64,000 nt of DNA, from the NCBI RefSeq assembly GCF_008806975.1, contig NZ_CP031728.1, positions 5,311,501-5,375,500 on the forward strand, in the 5' to 3' direction. The notes beneath the pieces are model-generated. The model saw nothing but the letters and a program-made list of their open reading frames with translations. It was not told where the DNA came from and ran no database searches. Source of the DNA: Cellvibrio sp. KY-GH-1 (GTDB lineage: Bacteria > Pseudomonadota > Gammaproteobacteria > Pseudomonadales > Cellvibrionaceae). The position numbers and the translations under genes were made by a program. How positions within the stretch are numbered: position 1 is the first letter of the stretch; the number at the start of each line of letters is the position of its first letter. Below are positions 25,752 through 36,207 of the stretch, one piece after another.

Positions 25752-27029
25752 ATGCGTATTCTCTATTCCTGTGTTTTCTATTTGTTGTTGCCGTTTATTT
25801 TATTGCGCCTTGTTTGGCGCTCTTTTGCGGCACCCGCTTATGCGCGCCGTTGGGCTGAGCGGTTTGGCTTTTTTCCGCATCTGCGCACAACTAAAAAGGT
25901 GATTTGGTTGCATACGGTGTCGGTCGGTGAGTTTTTAGCGGCACTGCCGATGATTCGCCGGTTGCTGGCTGATGAGTCCCTGCAGTTGGTAATTACCACT
26001 ACCACCCCCACAGGCTCCGAACGGGTGAGGGCGACTTTGGGAGATGCAGTCTTTCATGTATATGCGCCTTATGATGTGCCCGATGTACTGGCCCGGTTTT
26101 TTGCCCGTATCAACCCTGCCATTTATCTGGTGATGGAAACCGAGTTGTGGCCGAATACCCTGGCTACTTGCGCGCGCCGAAAAATTCCCGCGCTATTAAT
26201 TAACGGACGTTTGTCTGAGCGATCAGCCCGCGGTTATGCGCGTTTTTCTGCGCTGACTGCGCCGATGTTAAATAATTTGACGTTAGCCTTGATCCAGAAT
26301 ACGACTGACGCGGCAAGGTTTACCCAGCTCGGCTTGCCTGAGGCCAAACTGCGTGTGACGGGGAATATCAAATTTGATTTAACACTTACCGATGAGCTGC
26401 GTGCGCGCGCCGCTGATTTGAAAGCAAAATTCAATGTAGCAAGTGAACGACTCGTATGGATTGCTGCCAGCACTCATCAGGGTGAAGATGAAATTATCCT
26501 CGATGCTTTTTCTGCAGTGCGCAATAAATTGGGTGATAACGCGCATTCGTTATTATTGATTTTGGTTCCGCGTCACCCGGAGCGATTTGAACGAGTAGGG
26601 CAGTTGTGCGAATCGCGCGGTTTTAGCACCATGCGTCGCAGTCGCGCTGAGATTTCGGCGGATATGGATATTCTGCTGGGTGATACAATGGGTGAGTTAA
26701 TGCTGCTGTTTGGTGCCAGTGATATTGCGTTCGTGGGCGGTAGCCTGGTGCCCAATGGTGGGCATAATTTTATTGAGCCAGCGGCTTGGGGGTTACCTTT
26801 ATTAAGTGGCGAGCATCTGTTTAATTTTGCGGAGGTATCAGCGCTCTTACATGCAGCTGATGGGTTGGCGATTGTTCATAGTAGCGATGAGCTGGCGGCC
26901 AGTGTGTACGAGTTGGTCGTTGATGCTAAATTGCGTAAGTGCAAAGGCGAAAATGCGTTGCGGGTTGCGGTGGAGAATCGCGGTGCATTGGATAAAACCT
27001 TCGCACACATCAATACGGTATTGAAGTAA
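25752..27029 (+). CDS. waaA: 3-deoxy-D-manno-octulosonic acid (Kdo) transferase
   Basis: 425 residues from the ATG at 25752, the same length as E. coli WaaA; an upstream in-frame start at 25713 would add a non-conserved leader. The enzyme transfers Kdo from CMP-Kdo to lipid IVA in LPS inner-core synthesis at the inner membrane. Landmarks: an N-terminal membrane anchor (about 4-20), 'KVIWLHTVSVGEFLAALPMI' with the proposed catalytic Glu in 'VGEF', 'LVITTTTPTGSERV', 'ETELWPNTLATCAR', and the GT-B C-terminal 'PNGGHNFIEPAAWGLPLL'. A strong terminator follows. Confidence 0.95.
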   Translation: MRILYSCVFYLLLPFILLRLVWRSFAAPAYARRWAERFGFFPHLRTTKKVIWLHTVSVGEFLAALPMIRRLLADESLQLVITTTTPTGSERVRATLGDAVFHVYAPYDVPDVLARFFARINPAIYLVMETELWPNTLATCARRKIPALLINGRLSERSARGYARFSALTAPMLNNLTLALIQNTTDAARFTQLGLPEAKLRVTGNIKFDLTLTDELRARAADLKAKFNVASERLVWIAASTHQGEDEIILDAFSAVRNKLGDNAHSLLLILVPRHPERFERVGQLCESRGFSTMRRSRAEISADMDILLGDTMGELMLLFGASDIAFVGGSLVPNGGHNFIEPAAWGLPLLSGEHLFNFAEVSALLHAADGLAIVHSSDELAASVYELVVDAKLRKCKGENALRVAVENRGALDKTFAHINTVLK

Positions 27030-27055
27030 CCTGGCGCGGCCAAAAGGAAAAATAA

Positions 27056-27090
27056 AAAACGCCGGGGGCCTGAATTTCCCCGGCGTTTTT
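27056..27090. terminator. Bidirectional terminator between waaA and pectate lyase
   Basis: aaaaacgccgggg, then an about 10-base loop, then ccccggcgttttta, lying between the convergent waaA and pectate lyase genes. A runs on one side and T runs on the other allow use in both directions. Confidence 0.9.
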
Positions 27091-27161
27091 ATTGCTACTT
27101 TTAATTAATCTGCGCAGAAACTACAAATTAATAAAAATTTCCGATTTTAAAAATCTACTCA

Positions 27162-28115
27162 TTAATAATTCGTAATTCCCGAACTAGTGCAGCTAGCCCA
27201 CTTGCCTATGCAAATAGAACCGGCGTTGCGCAAACGGCTATTGGTAATTTTTGCGGTGCTGGTGGAGCTATCGGTACGGAAAATACCTTCGCCCATGTTG
27301 GAGATTTGGCAGCGGTCTACACTGACGGCAATTTTGAAGGTGGTGCCACCGTTTTGCCGAAGGAATTTACCCATACTGTCTACCACGCAATTGGAAACAT
27401 TCAGCGTAGATGCCGCATTCACCTGGATAAATTTATCTGAACCCGCGTATCCAGATATATTTTTCACATTTACAGTGCCTGAGGATTTAATGGTCATTGC
27501 ATCCTCTCCCACATTGGTCCAGCGAATATTATCGATGGTGCCGCCATTGTAAAAATGAATGCCGTCGGCTGCGTTATTGCCAAGCACTACATTTTTGAGC
27601 GTTGCGCCGTTCTCGACACGAAATACCGGCTTTTGACTTTCGCTTTGGCTGCCGTCACCCAATGCACTGGTTGCGTTAAATACTTTGCAACCGCCATCGT
27701 ACGTGCCGCTTGAAACAACTATCGTTGCGCTTACATTAACGGTACTGCCACCTGAGCCGCAGGTTGCGCCGGTAATGCTGCCAGTCGAGCCACCGCTACT
27801 ACTGTTACTTCCGGAAGATGATGGTGTAGAAGATGTAGTGCCGCCGGAACCCGATGTCGGAATAGAGCATTCTTTTACCGATTTGGACGGGTTTGGGTCA
27901 GAACCAAAAGTGGCAACGCTACAACTAAAACTGCCGCTTAAAATTTTATAAACAAATTTGTCGGCAGCGCCAAAGGCAACATTGGTTGCGCTGCTCACGG
28001 AGCAGGTTTCGCCAATTTTGCAAATGGTAACGTAGCCCTCTGGGCGATTGGATGCAGAAAATGCGCTGGCAGCGCAGCCGAGCAATGCGGTGGTGATAAA
28101 TAAATTTTTTAGCAT
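27162..28115 (-). CDS. Secreted pectate lyase, PL3 family, with N-terminal accessory module
   Basis: 317 residues. Signal peptide about 1-20 ('ALLGCAASAFSA'). Residues 21-88 form a small Cys-containing module ('PEGYVTICKIGETCS', 'SFSCSVATFGSDPNP') that I do not assign to a numbered CBM family. A Ser/Gly linker spans about 89-113. The catalytic part (about 114-317) is a right-handed beta-helix with PL3 landmarks: 'GSQSESQKPVFRVENGATL', 'KNVVLGNNAADGIHFYNGG', 'NIRWTNVGEDAMTIKSSG', 'SDKFIQVNAAS'. It should cleave polygalacturonate by Ca2+-dependent beta-elimination outside the cell. It lies next to the GH26 mannanase gene on the same strand, about 275 bases downstream of its stop. Confidence 0.9.
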   Translation of the reverse strand: MLKNLFITTALLGCAASAFSASNRPEGYVTICKIGETCSVSSATNVAFGAADKFVYKILSGSFSCSVATFGSDPNPSKSVKECSIPTSGSGGTTSSTPSSSGSNSSSGGSTGSITGATCGSGGSTVNVSATIVVSSGTYDGGCKVFNATSALGDGSQSESQKPVFRVENGATLKNVVLGNNAADGIHFYNGGTIDNIRWTNVGEDAMTIKSSGTVNVKNISGYAGSDKFIQVNAASTLNVSNCVVDSMGKFLRQNGGTTFKIAVSVDRCQISNMGEGIFRTDSSTSTAKITNSRLRNAGSICIGKWASCTSSGITNY

Positions 28116-28390
28116 GATTACAATCTCGTCAAGTTATAGGAAAGATAAAAAGACGGATTGACCGAAACAAAGTAAGTCTGAATCTTCAGGGGAATTACCG
28201 CTTTCCAGAAATACAGGTACAGACTTTTTTATAGTTATTAGTGCTCTTGGTACGGCGAAAAGCAAAATCACTATACGTATTTTTTACTGGAATGGAATTT
28301 CTTTACCAGACAGATATCGTTTTTGTGAACGAGTGTACGCTACTGCAATGATTTGAGTGTCACTACAGTAGATTGGCATTTTCAATTTTT

Positions 28391-29566
28391 TTAGTTTAAA
28401 AATTGTTTCCAATTAATACGTGATTGTGTGATAACCGCAGAATTTTTTAGAAGTAATTGTGCATTTTTATTGTGAATCAGTGACTGGTATTCCTGAGTAC
28501 CGTCGCCGTTATCCCAGCTTGACCAACTCATCCAATAAGCCATGGCAGGGTATTTTTGTTGTAGTTGCTGGCCGTAACGCTGAGTGTCCAGCTCCCCTCT
28601 ACGGCTGAGGGGGCCGCCGGCGACGGGGCCAAATTCCGCTATAGCGATAGGTTTATTAAATTGCTGATAGGCTTGGTAATCGCGGATGGTTAAGTCATCG
28701 TTATAGGCTGTGCCGGCAACAATGTCCACATAGTTTTCACCGGGATAACGCCAATCAATTGGCTTGATAAAAAGCCGCTCCATCAACGTTGGGCCTTGAT
28801 TGGGTGAATAGACCCACAATAAATTATTTAATTTTTTTTCTACGGTGAGGTAGTGATACATGTCGATCCATAAATCAATATAGGGTTGCGGATCTTTCGG
28901 TGCACTGCTTATTCCCCACCAAAACCAGTCGCCATTCATTTCTTGTAGTGGTCGCCACAACACCACCACACCGGCTTGTTGCAATTCATTTAATGCAGTG
29001 GCAATACGGTCCAGTTTGCGGTGCCAGACATCATGCAGGGCGGAATTTGGATTAGTAAGCTGCGTTAACTCTACCTTGCTCATATCGCCACCTTTGGTGC
29101 GCGTGTCGCTCCAGATTCCGGCGTTATGTGCGATGTCTGTTTCGTCGTTCCACCAGGGATTGTGTGGCGCCCAGTTAATGCTGACTAATCCGCCAGCGTT
29201 CCAGTAGTTGATTAAAATTTTATTCACCGCCGATAATTGTGCGGGCGTGGCGATTTTATCGTGCTCGTAATCCACTCCAATCATGCCCGGTGCTTCGCCC
29301 GTTGCTTTTTGCAGATCAAGAATGAGCGGGGCATACCCTGTTAATCCTTCCGTGCTGAGTAAATCGCTGCTATGACCCGCGTTTTGCCCGGCAATTACGC
29401 CGGGAATCGAATTGTTACTGAGTGCAGCCAGATAGGCTTGCACCGCGCGTGTCGATTGGTTGGCGCTAGCGTTGCTGGCTTTGTCAGTGGCACGCGCATG
29501 CGCCGAACAATTTAAAAAAACGGCCGCGAGTGTTAATACGAATTGCCACAATAACTGCTTATACAT
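28391..29566 (-). CDS. Secreted endo-beta-1,4-mannanase, GH26
   Basis: 391 residues from the ATG at 29566; the ATG four codons upstream overlaps the GGAG that likely serves as ribosome-binding site. Signal peptide about 1-24 (cleavage near 'SAHA'). GH26 signatures: 'GVDYEHD', 'LVSINWAPHNPWW', acid/base Glu209 in 'LWRPLQEMNGDWFWW', and nucleophile Glu311 in 'IAIAEFGPVAGG'. The enzyme hydrolyses internal linkages of mannan, glucomannan or galactomannan. There is no carbohydrate-binding module. Cellvibrio species have well-studied GH26 mannanases, which fits the proposed host. Neighbour to the pectate lyase on the same strand, so both may belong to a plant-cell-wall response. Confidence 0.93.
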   Translation of the reverse strand: MYKQLLWQFVLTLAAVFLNCSAHARATDKASNASANQSTRAVQAYLAALSNNSIPGVIAGQNAGHSSDLLSTEGLTGYAPLILDLQKATGEAPGMIGVDYEHDKIATPAQLSAVNKILINYWNAGGLVSINWAPHNPWWNDETDIAHNAGIWSDTRTKGGDMSKVELTQLTNPNSALHDVWHRKLDRIATALNELQQAGVVVLWRPLQEMNGDWFWWGISSAPKDPQPYIDLWIDMYHYLTVEKKLNNLLWVYSPNQGPTLMERLFIKPIDWRYPGENYVDIVAGTAYNDDLTIRDYQAYQQFNKPIAIAEFGPVAGGPLSRRGELDTQRYGQQLQQKYPAMAYWMSWSSWDNGDGTQEYQSLIHNKNAQLLLKNSAVITQSRINWKQFLN

Positions 29567-29643
29567 GGGTAACTCCATTCAGCTAAATTTATTATTAGTG
29601 CGCGAACGGGTAAAACTGTTGAGTTAAATTACAGCAATTGATA

Positions 29644-29683
29644 CCAATAAAAATGCCGGGAACTAGCCCGGCATTTTTATTGG
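29644..29683 (-). terminator. Strong terminator after the tolC-like gene
   Basis: A perfect 17-bp stem (29644-29660 with 29667-29683) around loop AACTAG, containing GCCGGG/CCCGGC and flanking A5/T5 runs. It is 35 bases beyond the stop of the TolC-family gene and would also work on the plus strand. Confidence 0.95.
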
Positions 29684-29717
29684 TAAATCGATAATGGTTC
29701 GGAGAATAATTGCTCGG

Positions 29718-31082
29718 TTAGTTTTCGTATTTGCTACGGCTTACGAGCGAATCATCCAACAACCATTTATCAATTTCCTGCACATCGGCCGGTGTTAGCA
29801 TACCTGCCACTTCGCGCAGTTTGATAGTGTCGATCACGTAGTCATACAATGCATTGGAGTAATCACGACGCGCTTGATACAGGTTGCGTTGTGCAAGCAG
29901 TACTTCTACCAAATTGCGGGTGCCCACTTCATAGCCTGATTGGGTGGCTTCCAATGCTGATTGGTTAGACACAATTGCTTGTTTGCGTGCTTGAACGGCG
30001 GCAACGTCAGTCTCTACCGATAAGTGTAGTGCCCGTGTGTTTTGAATTACGTTGCGTTGGGTGCTGTTAAACAACTCTTGTGCCTGGGTGTATTGCGCAT
30101 AAGCCTGACGGCTGCGACCTGAAGTTGCGCCACCGCTATAAATAGGTACTTCGAGTGCAATATTTACCGAGCTACCATCTTTGGAGACATCCATTGGGTT
30201 GCCGTCAGAGGTGCCGTCAGTATCGTTGTCAGAATATCCGAGACTCGCTCCAACCTTGGGCAAGTGACCCGCTTTGTAGGCTTTGGCGTTTTGTAACGAG
30301 GCATCAGCCTGCAGTCTGGACGCTTTCAGGTTGTAGTTGTTTTTCAAGGAGAACTCCACCCAATCAGCACGTGAAGCCGGGGTTGGATTTACCACCGGGA
30401 ATTTCGCTGACAGCGGTGCTACCTTGTCTTCCGGTTTGCCGGTCAGTACTTCCAGTGCTTCATAGCTTATGCCCAGGTTGCCGCGCGCTTCAAGAGTAGA
30501 GGCGCGAGCACTATCGAACGCTGCTTGTGCTTCGTGTACTTCAGTAATCGCCGTCAAGCCCACTTCAAAACGCTGTTTTGTCTGCTCCAGCTGTTTAGCC
30601 AGTGCTTTTTCCTCAGCGATGGTTGCTTCGAGAGTTTCAATTGAGCGCAATACGTTGAAGTAGGCTTCAGCAACGCGAACGATCAGGCTTTGTTGGTCTG
30701 CACCAAATACGGCTTCAGCTTGCTCGCTCAACTTGGCGCCCTGTTTGTAGTTGTACCAGAGAGCCATATTGAACAAAGGTTGAGTGAGGGAAATGTCCCA
30801 GCCTTTGCTATCAAGATCAGTCTTGGTGGTGCTATTGCTCAGGTTGTTGGTGGATTCGGTATCAGTGTTGCCAATGGTGTAGCCTGCGTTAATCTGCGGC
30901 AGGAGGCCGGCGCGAGCGATAGTTTTGTTTTGTAATCCGGCTTCGTATTTGGCTTTATCAGCTTTTAATTGGGCATCGTTTTGTAACGCCAGGTCATAGA
31001 CATCAAACAGACTGTTGGCGCTCACGGTAAAAGGGGTCAGGGAGAAGAGGCTGACGAGCAGGTAAAGCTTGGTCTTTTTCAT
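29718..31082 (-). CDS. tolC: TolC-family outer-membrane channel protein
   Basis: 454 residues with a signal peptide (about 1-22, 'SLTPFTVSANS'). The TolC fold is suggested by 'LFDVYDLALQNDAQLKADKA' at the mature N-terminus, repeated long helices ('RVAEAYFNVLRSIETLEATI', 'ALAKQLEQTKQRFEVGLTAI'), and 'QSGYEVGTRNLVEVLLAQRN' in the second half. It is a trimeric exit duct for type I secretion and RND or MFS efflux. In E. coli tolC stands upstream of nudF-parE; here thiD-thiC and an antiporter lie between. If a type I secretion system exports the giant RTX protein at 50797, this channel could be its outer-membrane partner, but the inner-membrane components are not in this window. Confidence 0.93.
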   Translation of the reverse strand: MKKTKLYLLVSLFSLTPFTVSANSLFDVYDLALQNDAQLKADKAKYEAGLQNKTIARAGLLPQINAGYTIGNTDTESTNNLSNSTTKTDLDSKGWDISLTQPLFNMALWYNYKQGAKLSEQAEAVFGADQQSLIVRVAEAYFNVLRSIETLEATIAEEKALAKQLEQTKQRFEVGLTAITEVHEAQAAFDSARASTLEARGNLGISYEALEVLTGKPEDKVAPLSAKFPVVNPTPASRADWVEFSLKNNYNLKASRLQADASLQNAKAYKAGHLPKVGASLGYSDNDTDGTSDGNPMDVSKDGSSVNIALEVPIYSGGATSGRSRQAYAQYTQAQELFNSTQRNVIQNTRALHLSVETDVAAVQARKQAIVSNQSALEATQSGYEVGTRNLVEVLLAQRNLYQARRDYSNALYDYVIDTIKLREVAGMLTPADVQEIDKWLLDDSLVSRSKYEN

Positions 31083-31748
31083 AAGAGGGTTCCAAAGTCC
31101 AGAGTTTAAGAATTCCAGTTCGGCACCAGGGTACTGCCTGGCTAATTGTTAATCGCGTTTTCGATTAACTGTTAAAAATACTATTAAGGAACAGGTTATC
31201 CGGTTGCGTGGAGTGTAGCCGCTTGCCAGTGTCGGGTCGAGCGGTGAACGTAAGTTCAGTGGTAGCAAGAGTAAAGTCCTAATGCCTCAGGGTGAAGTTA
31301 CAAATGTAAGTCTCAACCTTACTTTACCTTTCTATACCGATTGCCTACGCACGTGCAATGCTTGCCACACAGGGTTAGATGTAACTGCACAGCATATAGA
31401 TTCACCCGCCCAAAAAATGTCAGGGGTTGTAACAACTGAACAGGGTCATCCTTACCTTTAGCTACCTCTAAGGAATTCTTTGGTTCGATTTTCGGTAGAA
31501 AAAGTTCGAGTTATTGCCAAATTGCGAATTTTTCGCATTGGTCTATAAATGTTTGATTGCGTCACACCGGTGGCAGCTCTTATCATGCGCGCCCATTTTG
31601 TGCATTTAATTTGACGATTTCGTCTGCCCAGCACTATTGCCGTATTTTCCGAGCGAAGTATTGACTGATAACCCATTCCGCTCCCGGCAAGATATGTCCC
31701 TTTTCGTTTTGCTCATTTTTTACTTTTAACCTTTATAACGGAGTTGCC
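31083..31748. other. 666-base intergenic region between divergent tolC and antiporter genes
   Basis: This should hold promoters for both genes. I see a perfect hairpin at 31148-31169 in the tolC leader, a GCGAA/TTCGC mini-palindrome near 31524, and two TTGAC hexamers (31611, 31661) without a well-spaced -10. A 72-codon minus-strand frame (31458-31676) has no protein-like features. An unannotated small RNA is possible but not shown. Confidence 0.5.
31148..31169. other. 8-bp hairpin in the tolC leader
   Basis: gttaatcg (31148-31155), loop cgtttt, cgattaac (31162-31169): a perfect inverted repeat about 66-87 bases upstream of the tolC start. It could be a regulator operator or a leader stem. 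There is no direct evidence of either. Confidence 0.5.
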
Positions 31749-32984
31749 ATGTCTTCACTGGATATCGCCAAGCTCGACTTGATGTATGTCGGGATAATTA
31801 TTTTTACGGGGTTGCTAGGTGGTGTGATCGCCAAAAAAATCAAAGTGCCCGATATCGTCTTGTTTCTTCTTATAGGGATCGGTTTGGGGCCGACCATCGG
31901 GGGGGTGCTTCACGTGCCGGCAGACTCCACGATGAACCAGTTGATCCTGACCATTGGTGCTTGTTATTTGCTGTTTGAAGGCGGAGCGACCTTGCGCTTC
32001 GCCGTATTAAAGGAAATCTGGATCACCTTGTTGGTTATTGCCACTGCAGGGGTGTTAATTACCGGCGCCATTATGACGGTGGCCAGCGTGTGGATGGGGA
32101 TTCCGATTGCCATCGCACTGGTACTCGCCGCACTTACGGCATCTACCGACCCGGCGACCCTGGTACCCATCTTTAAACAAGTACCGATTAAAGATCGCGT
32201 ATCGCAAACGGTAATGAGCGAGTCTGCGTTGAATGACGCTATGGGTGCGATTGCTACCTTCGCGGTGGTAGCCTATGTGATGGGCGGCGGCGAAAGCTTT
32301 AGCCTTACGCATTCTCTGGGTGAGTTGGCTTATGAAGCAGGTATGGGCTTGGTGCTGGGGGCGATAGTGGGGTACACCGCGGCATTCCTGATGGCTCATA
32401 ACTCTTTGGGTATTTTCCGTGAGGTAACGCCGTTTGTGATCATTTTGGCGGTAATCACAGTGTATTTGCTGGCTGACAAAATTGGTGCGTCCGGGTTTAT
32501 GGCGGTATTTACTTGCGGTGTGATGATTGGCAACAAAGAGTCATTCAGCTTACCCATGGACCATCATGAGCACGAGTACCTGGAAGACTATGTGGGCAAC
32601 ACAGCGCTGCTGATGCGGATGTTCATCTTTATCCTGTTGGGTTCGCAAGTTGATTTCCATTTGTTGAAAGAGTACTTGGGCGTTGGTATTGCGCTGCTGT
32701 TTATCTTTATTTTCATCGCGCGCCCGGTCACGGTATTCCTCTGCGCTGGACCTGATCGTCGCGCCAAGTGGACCTGGAAAGAGCTGGTATTTATGAGCTG
32801 GACACGCGAAACCGGGGTAATTCCCGCAGCGCTGGTAGGTATTTTGGCTGGTATGAAAGTGCCTGGTATTGACGTGGTGGGTGCGATTACCTTTATCTTC
32901 ATCCTGGGTACCATTCTGATTCAGGCTCCAACTACCGCGTTGTTGGCGGGTAAGCTAGGCTTGTTAAAAACTCAGGAAAAATAA
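31749..32984 (+). CDS. Cation/proton antiporter, CPA1 (NhaP-like) family
   Basis: 411 residues with about 12 transmembrane helices and almost no soluble tail. The first helices 'VGIIIFTGLLGGVIAKKI' and 'VLFLLIGIGLGPTIGGVL', the 'LLFEGGATLRF' segment, the conserved 'ALTASTDPATLVPI' with the Asp expected to bind the ion, and 'SESALNDAMGAIATF' (ND motif of NhaP/NHE proteins) place it in the CPA1 family. It should exchange Na+ or K+ for H+ across the inner membrane. A GGAG five bases before the ATG supports the start. Divergent from tolC; a hairpin region follows before the thi operon. Confidence 0.9.
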   Translation: MSSLDIAKLDLMYVGIIIFTGLLGGVIAKKIKVPDIVLFLLIGIGLGPTIGGVLHVPADSTMNQLILTIGACYLLFEGGATLRFAVLKEIWITLLVIATAGVLITGAIMTVASVWMGIPIAIALVLAALTASTDPATLVPIFKQVPIKDRVSQTVMSESALNDAMGAIATFAVVAYVMGGGESFSLTHSLGELAYEAGMGLVLGAIVGYTAAFLMAHNSLGIFREVTPFVIILAVITVYLLADKIGASGFMAVFTCGVMIGNKESFSLPMDHHEHEYLEDYVGNTALLMRMFIFILLGSQVDFHLLKEYLGVGIALLFIFIFIARPVTVFLCAGPDRRAKWTWKELVFMSWTRETGVIPAALVGILAGMKVPGIDVVGAITFIFILGTILIQAPTTALLAGKLGLLKTQEK

Positions 32985-33130
32985 CCCTCGATTATTGCCC
33001 CCCCCTTCCTTATCAAAGGGGGGCAGTGCCGAAAGCTCTTTTTTCCCGGGATTTGAACCCCTCTTCCTTTAATAGGCGAGAGGGGTTCTTGCTTTACTCT
33101 ACCTACCAACTCCAATAGACTGCCCACTTT
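32985..33130 (+). terminator. Two GC-rich hairpins after the antiporter gene
   Basis: Stem 1: tgcccccc (within 32996-33003) with ggggggca (33018-33025). Stem 2: aacccctct (33056-33064) with agaggggtt (33079-33087), followed by a T-rich tttgc-like tail. Stem 2 is the better terminator candidate for the antiporter transcript. Both precede the riboswitch, so they separate the two units. Confidence 0.6.
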
Positions 33131-33212
33131 CTTGTCGGGGTGCTAATGGTCACGCTATTAGCTGAGATATACCCGCCGACCTGATCCGGTTAGTACCGGC
33201 GTAGGGAACGAG
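33131..33212 (+). promoter_or_regulatory. TPP riboswitch (THI element)
   Basis: The conserved TPP-aptamer blocks are all visible in order: tcggggtgc (33135-33143), a short variable arm, gctgagat (33161-33168), acccgccgacctgatc (about 33171-33186), and cggcgtagggaa (about 33197-33208). Basal stem P1 is cttgt (33131-33135) with acgag (33208-33212). It lies about 75 bases upstream of the thiD start, so it most likely represses thiD-thiC when thiamine pyrophosphate is bound. Control by hidden Shine-Dalgarno or by termination cannot be decided by eye. Confidence 0.95.
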
Positions 33213-33286
33213 AGCCTCCAAGCAAAGCATCTGGCCTGTCTGGCGTTTTTCTCTGTTTCCGCGCCCACTTTTTGTTGCGGAAATCA

Positions 33287-34099
33287 ATGACCAAAGAATT
33301 CACTCCCATTGCCTTAACCATAGCCGGTAGCGATAGCGGCGGCGGTGCGGGTATTCAAGCCGATCTCAAAGCCTTTTCTGCTTTGGGGGTGTTTGGCTGC
33401 AGCGTTATTTCATCGCTCACCGCGCAAAATACCTTCGGAGTTCAAGGGGTGTTGCCCATTCCGCCGGCATTTGTGCAACAGCAAATCCAGTCGGTGTTGA
33501 GCGATATTCACGTAGGAGCGATCAAAACCGGCATGTTGGCGACCGCTGAAATCATTGCGGCAGTGGCAGAATCCTTGCGACCTCATGCACAGATCCCGTT
33601 TGTACTTGATCCGGTTATGGTGGCGACCAGTGGCGACCGATTGCTGGCGGAAGATGCGATCGATACCTTGATCAAACAATTAATTCCGCTTGCCTCTTTA
33701 ATCACCCCCAACCTGCACGAAGCTGCGGCGTTATTGAATGAAACTGTCGCGACTGATTTATCAGGAATGCAAAAACAGGGGGAAAAATTATTGGCACTGG
33801 GTGCAAAAGCAGTGTTGATGAAAGGTGGTCATACGGACGGCGCCAAGGCGAGTGATGTGTTGGTGACCACATCCGGGGTTGAGATTTTTTCTGCGCCGCG
33901 CCTGCAAACCAAAAACACCCACGGCACAGGCTGTACGTTGGCATCGGCCATTGCCGCCGGCCTGGCTAAACACTTGTCGCTGCAGGATGCGGTTAAACAA
34001 GCCAAAGATTATTTGCACAATGCCTTGCTGCACTCAGAAAAATTACACATAGGGCAGGGCTCTGGCCCAGTTCACCACTTTTATAAATTTCATCCGTAG
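33287..34099 (+). CDS. thiD: Hydroxymethylpyrimidine / phosphomethylpyrimidine kinase
   Basis: 270 residues from the ATG at 33287; an upstream in-frame TTG would add only five residues. ThiD phosphorylates HMP then HMP-P to HMP-PP for thiamine synthesis. Ribokinase-family landmarks: 'TIAGSDSGGGAGIQADLKAF' at the N-terminus, 'VFGCSVISSLTAQNT', 'VLDPVMVATSGDRLL', 'LITPNLHEAAALL', and the catalytic 'KNTHGTGCTLASAIAAGLA'. A TPP riboswitch lies just upstream and thiC follows, so it is regulated by thiamine status. There is no fused ThiE domain, and thiE is not in the window. A palindromic repeat overlaps its stop codon. Confidence 0.96.
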   Translation: MTKEFTPIALTIAGSDSGGGAGIQADLKAFSALGVFGCSVISSLTAQNTFGVQGVLPIPPAFVQQQIQSVLSDIHVGAIKTGMLATAEIIAAVAESLRPHAQIPFVLDPVMVATSGDRLLAEDAIDTLIKQLIPLASLITPNLHEAAALLNETVATDLSGMQKQGEKLLALGAKAVLMKGGHTDGAKASDVLVTTSGVEIFSAPRLQTKNTHGTGCTLASAIAAGLAKHLSLQDAVKQAKDYLHNALLHSEKLHIGQGSGPVHHFYKFHP

Positions 34100-34119
34100 G
34101 GGCGCAATTTATTGCTCCC
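34096..34119. repeat. Palindromic element, copy 3 (overlaps thiD stop)
   Basis: gtagggg then cgcaa, loop ttta, ttgctccc (34112-34119). It matches copy 1 at 19535-19559 closely, with one mismatched base in the stem. The tag of the element is the stop codon of thiD. It falls between thiD and thiC, so it may influence relative expression of the two. Confidence 0.8.
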
Positions 34120-34173
34120 TGATCTTGCTCCATGAATTGGGTTTGATAAATCAAACCAACATATTGATATTAA

Positions 34174-36120
<1,947 letters not shown>

Positions 36121-36160
36121 TTCCAGATGGCAGTGTCTTTCCAATAGCTTTCGTTTTCTT

Positions 36161-36190
36161 ACTCCCCCGTTTTCCACAAAATGGGGGGGT
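36161..36190 (+). terminator. Hairpin between thiC and nudF
   Basis: actcccccgtttt (36161-36173), loop ccac, aaaatgggggggt (36178-36190), then gttt. The 13-bp stem (two G-U pairs) lies 40 bases after the thiC stop. It likely ends the thi transcript, though the T tract is short. Confidence 0.7.
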
Positions 36191-36207
36191 GTTTAACAGG
36201 ACTTATC

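Noticed and set aside
31458..31676. 72-codon minus-strand frame in the tolC-antiporter gap
   Set aside because: It is Arg/Thr/Asn-rich without recognisable domain, signal or ribosome-binding site, and looks like chance.
31600..31700. Promoter for the antiporter gene using TTGACG (31611) or TTGACT (31661)
   Set aside because: No good -10 hexamer is at 16-18 bases from either, so it was not annotated.
33410..34033. Several frames antisense to thiD
   Set aside because: They lie entirely opposite a well-supported gene and show His/Cys/Arg-rich shadow composition.
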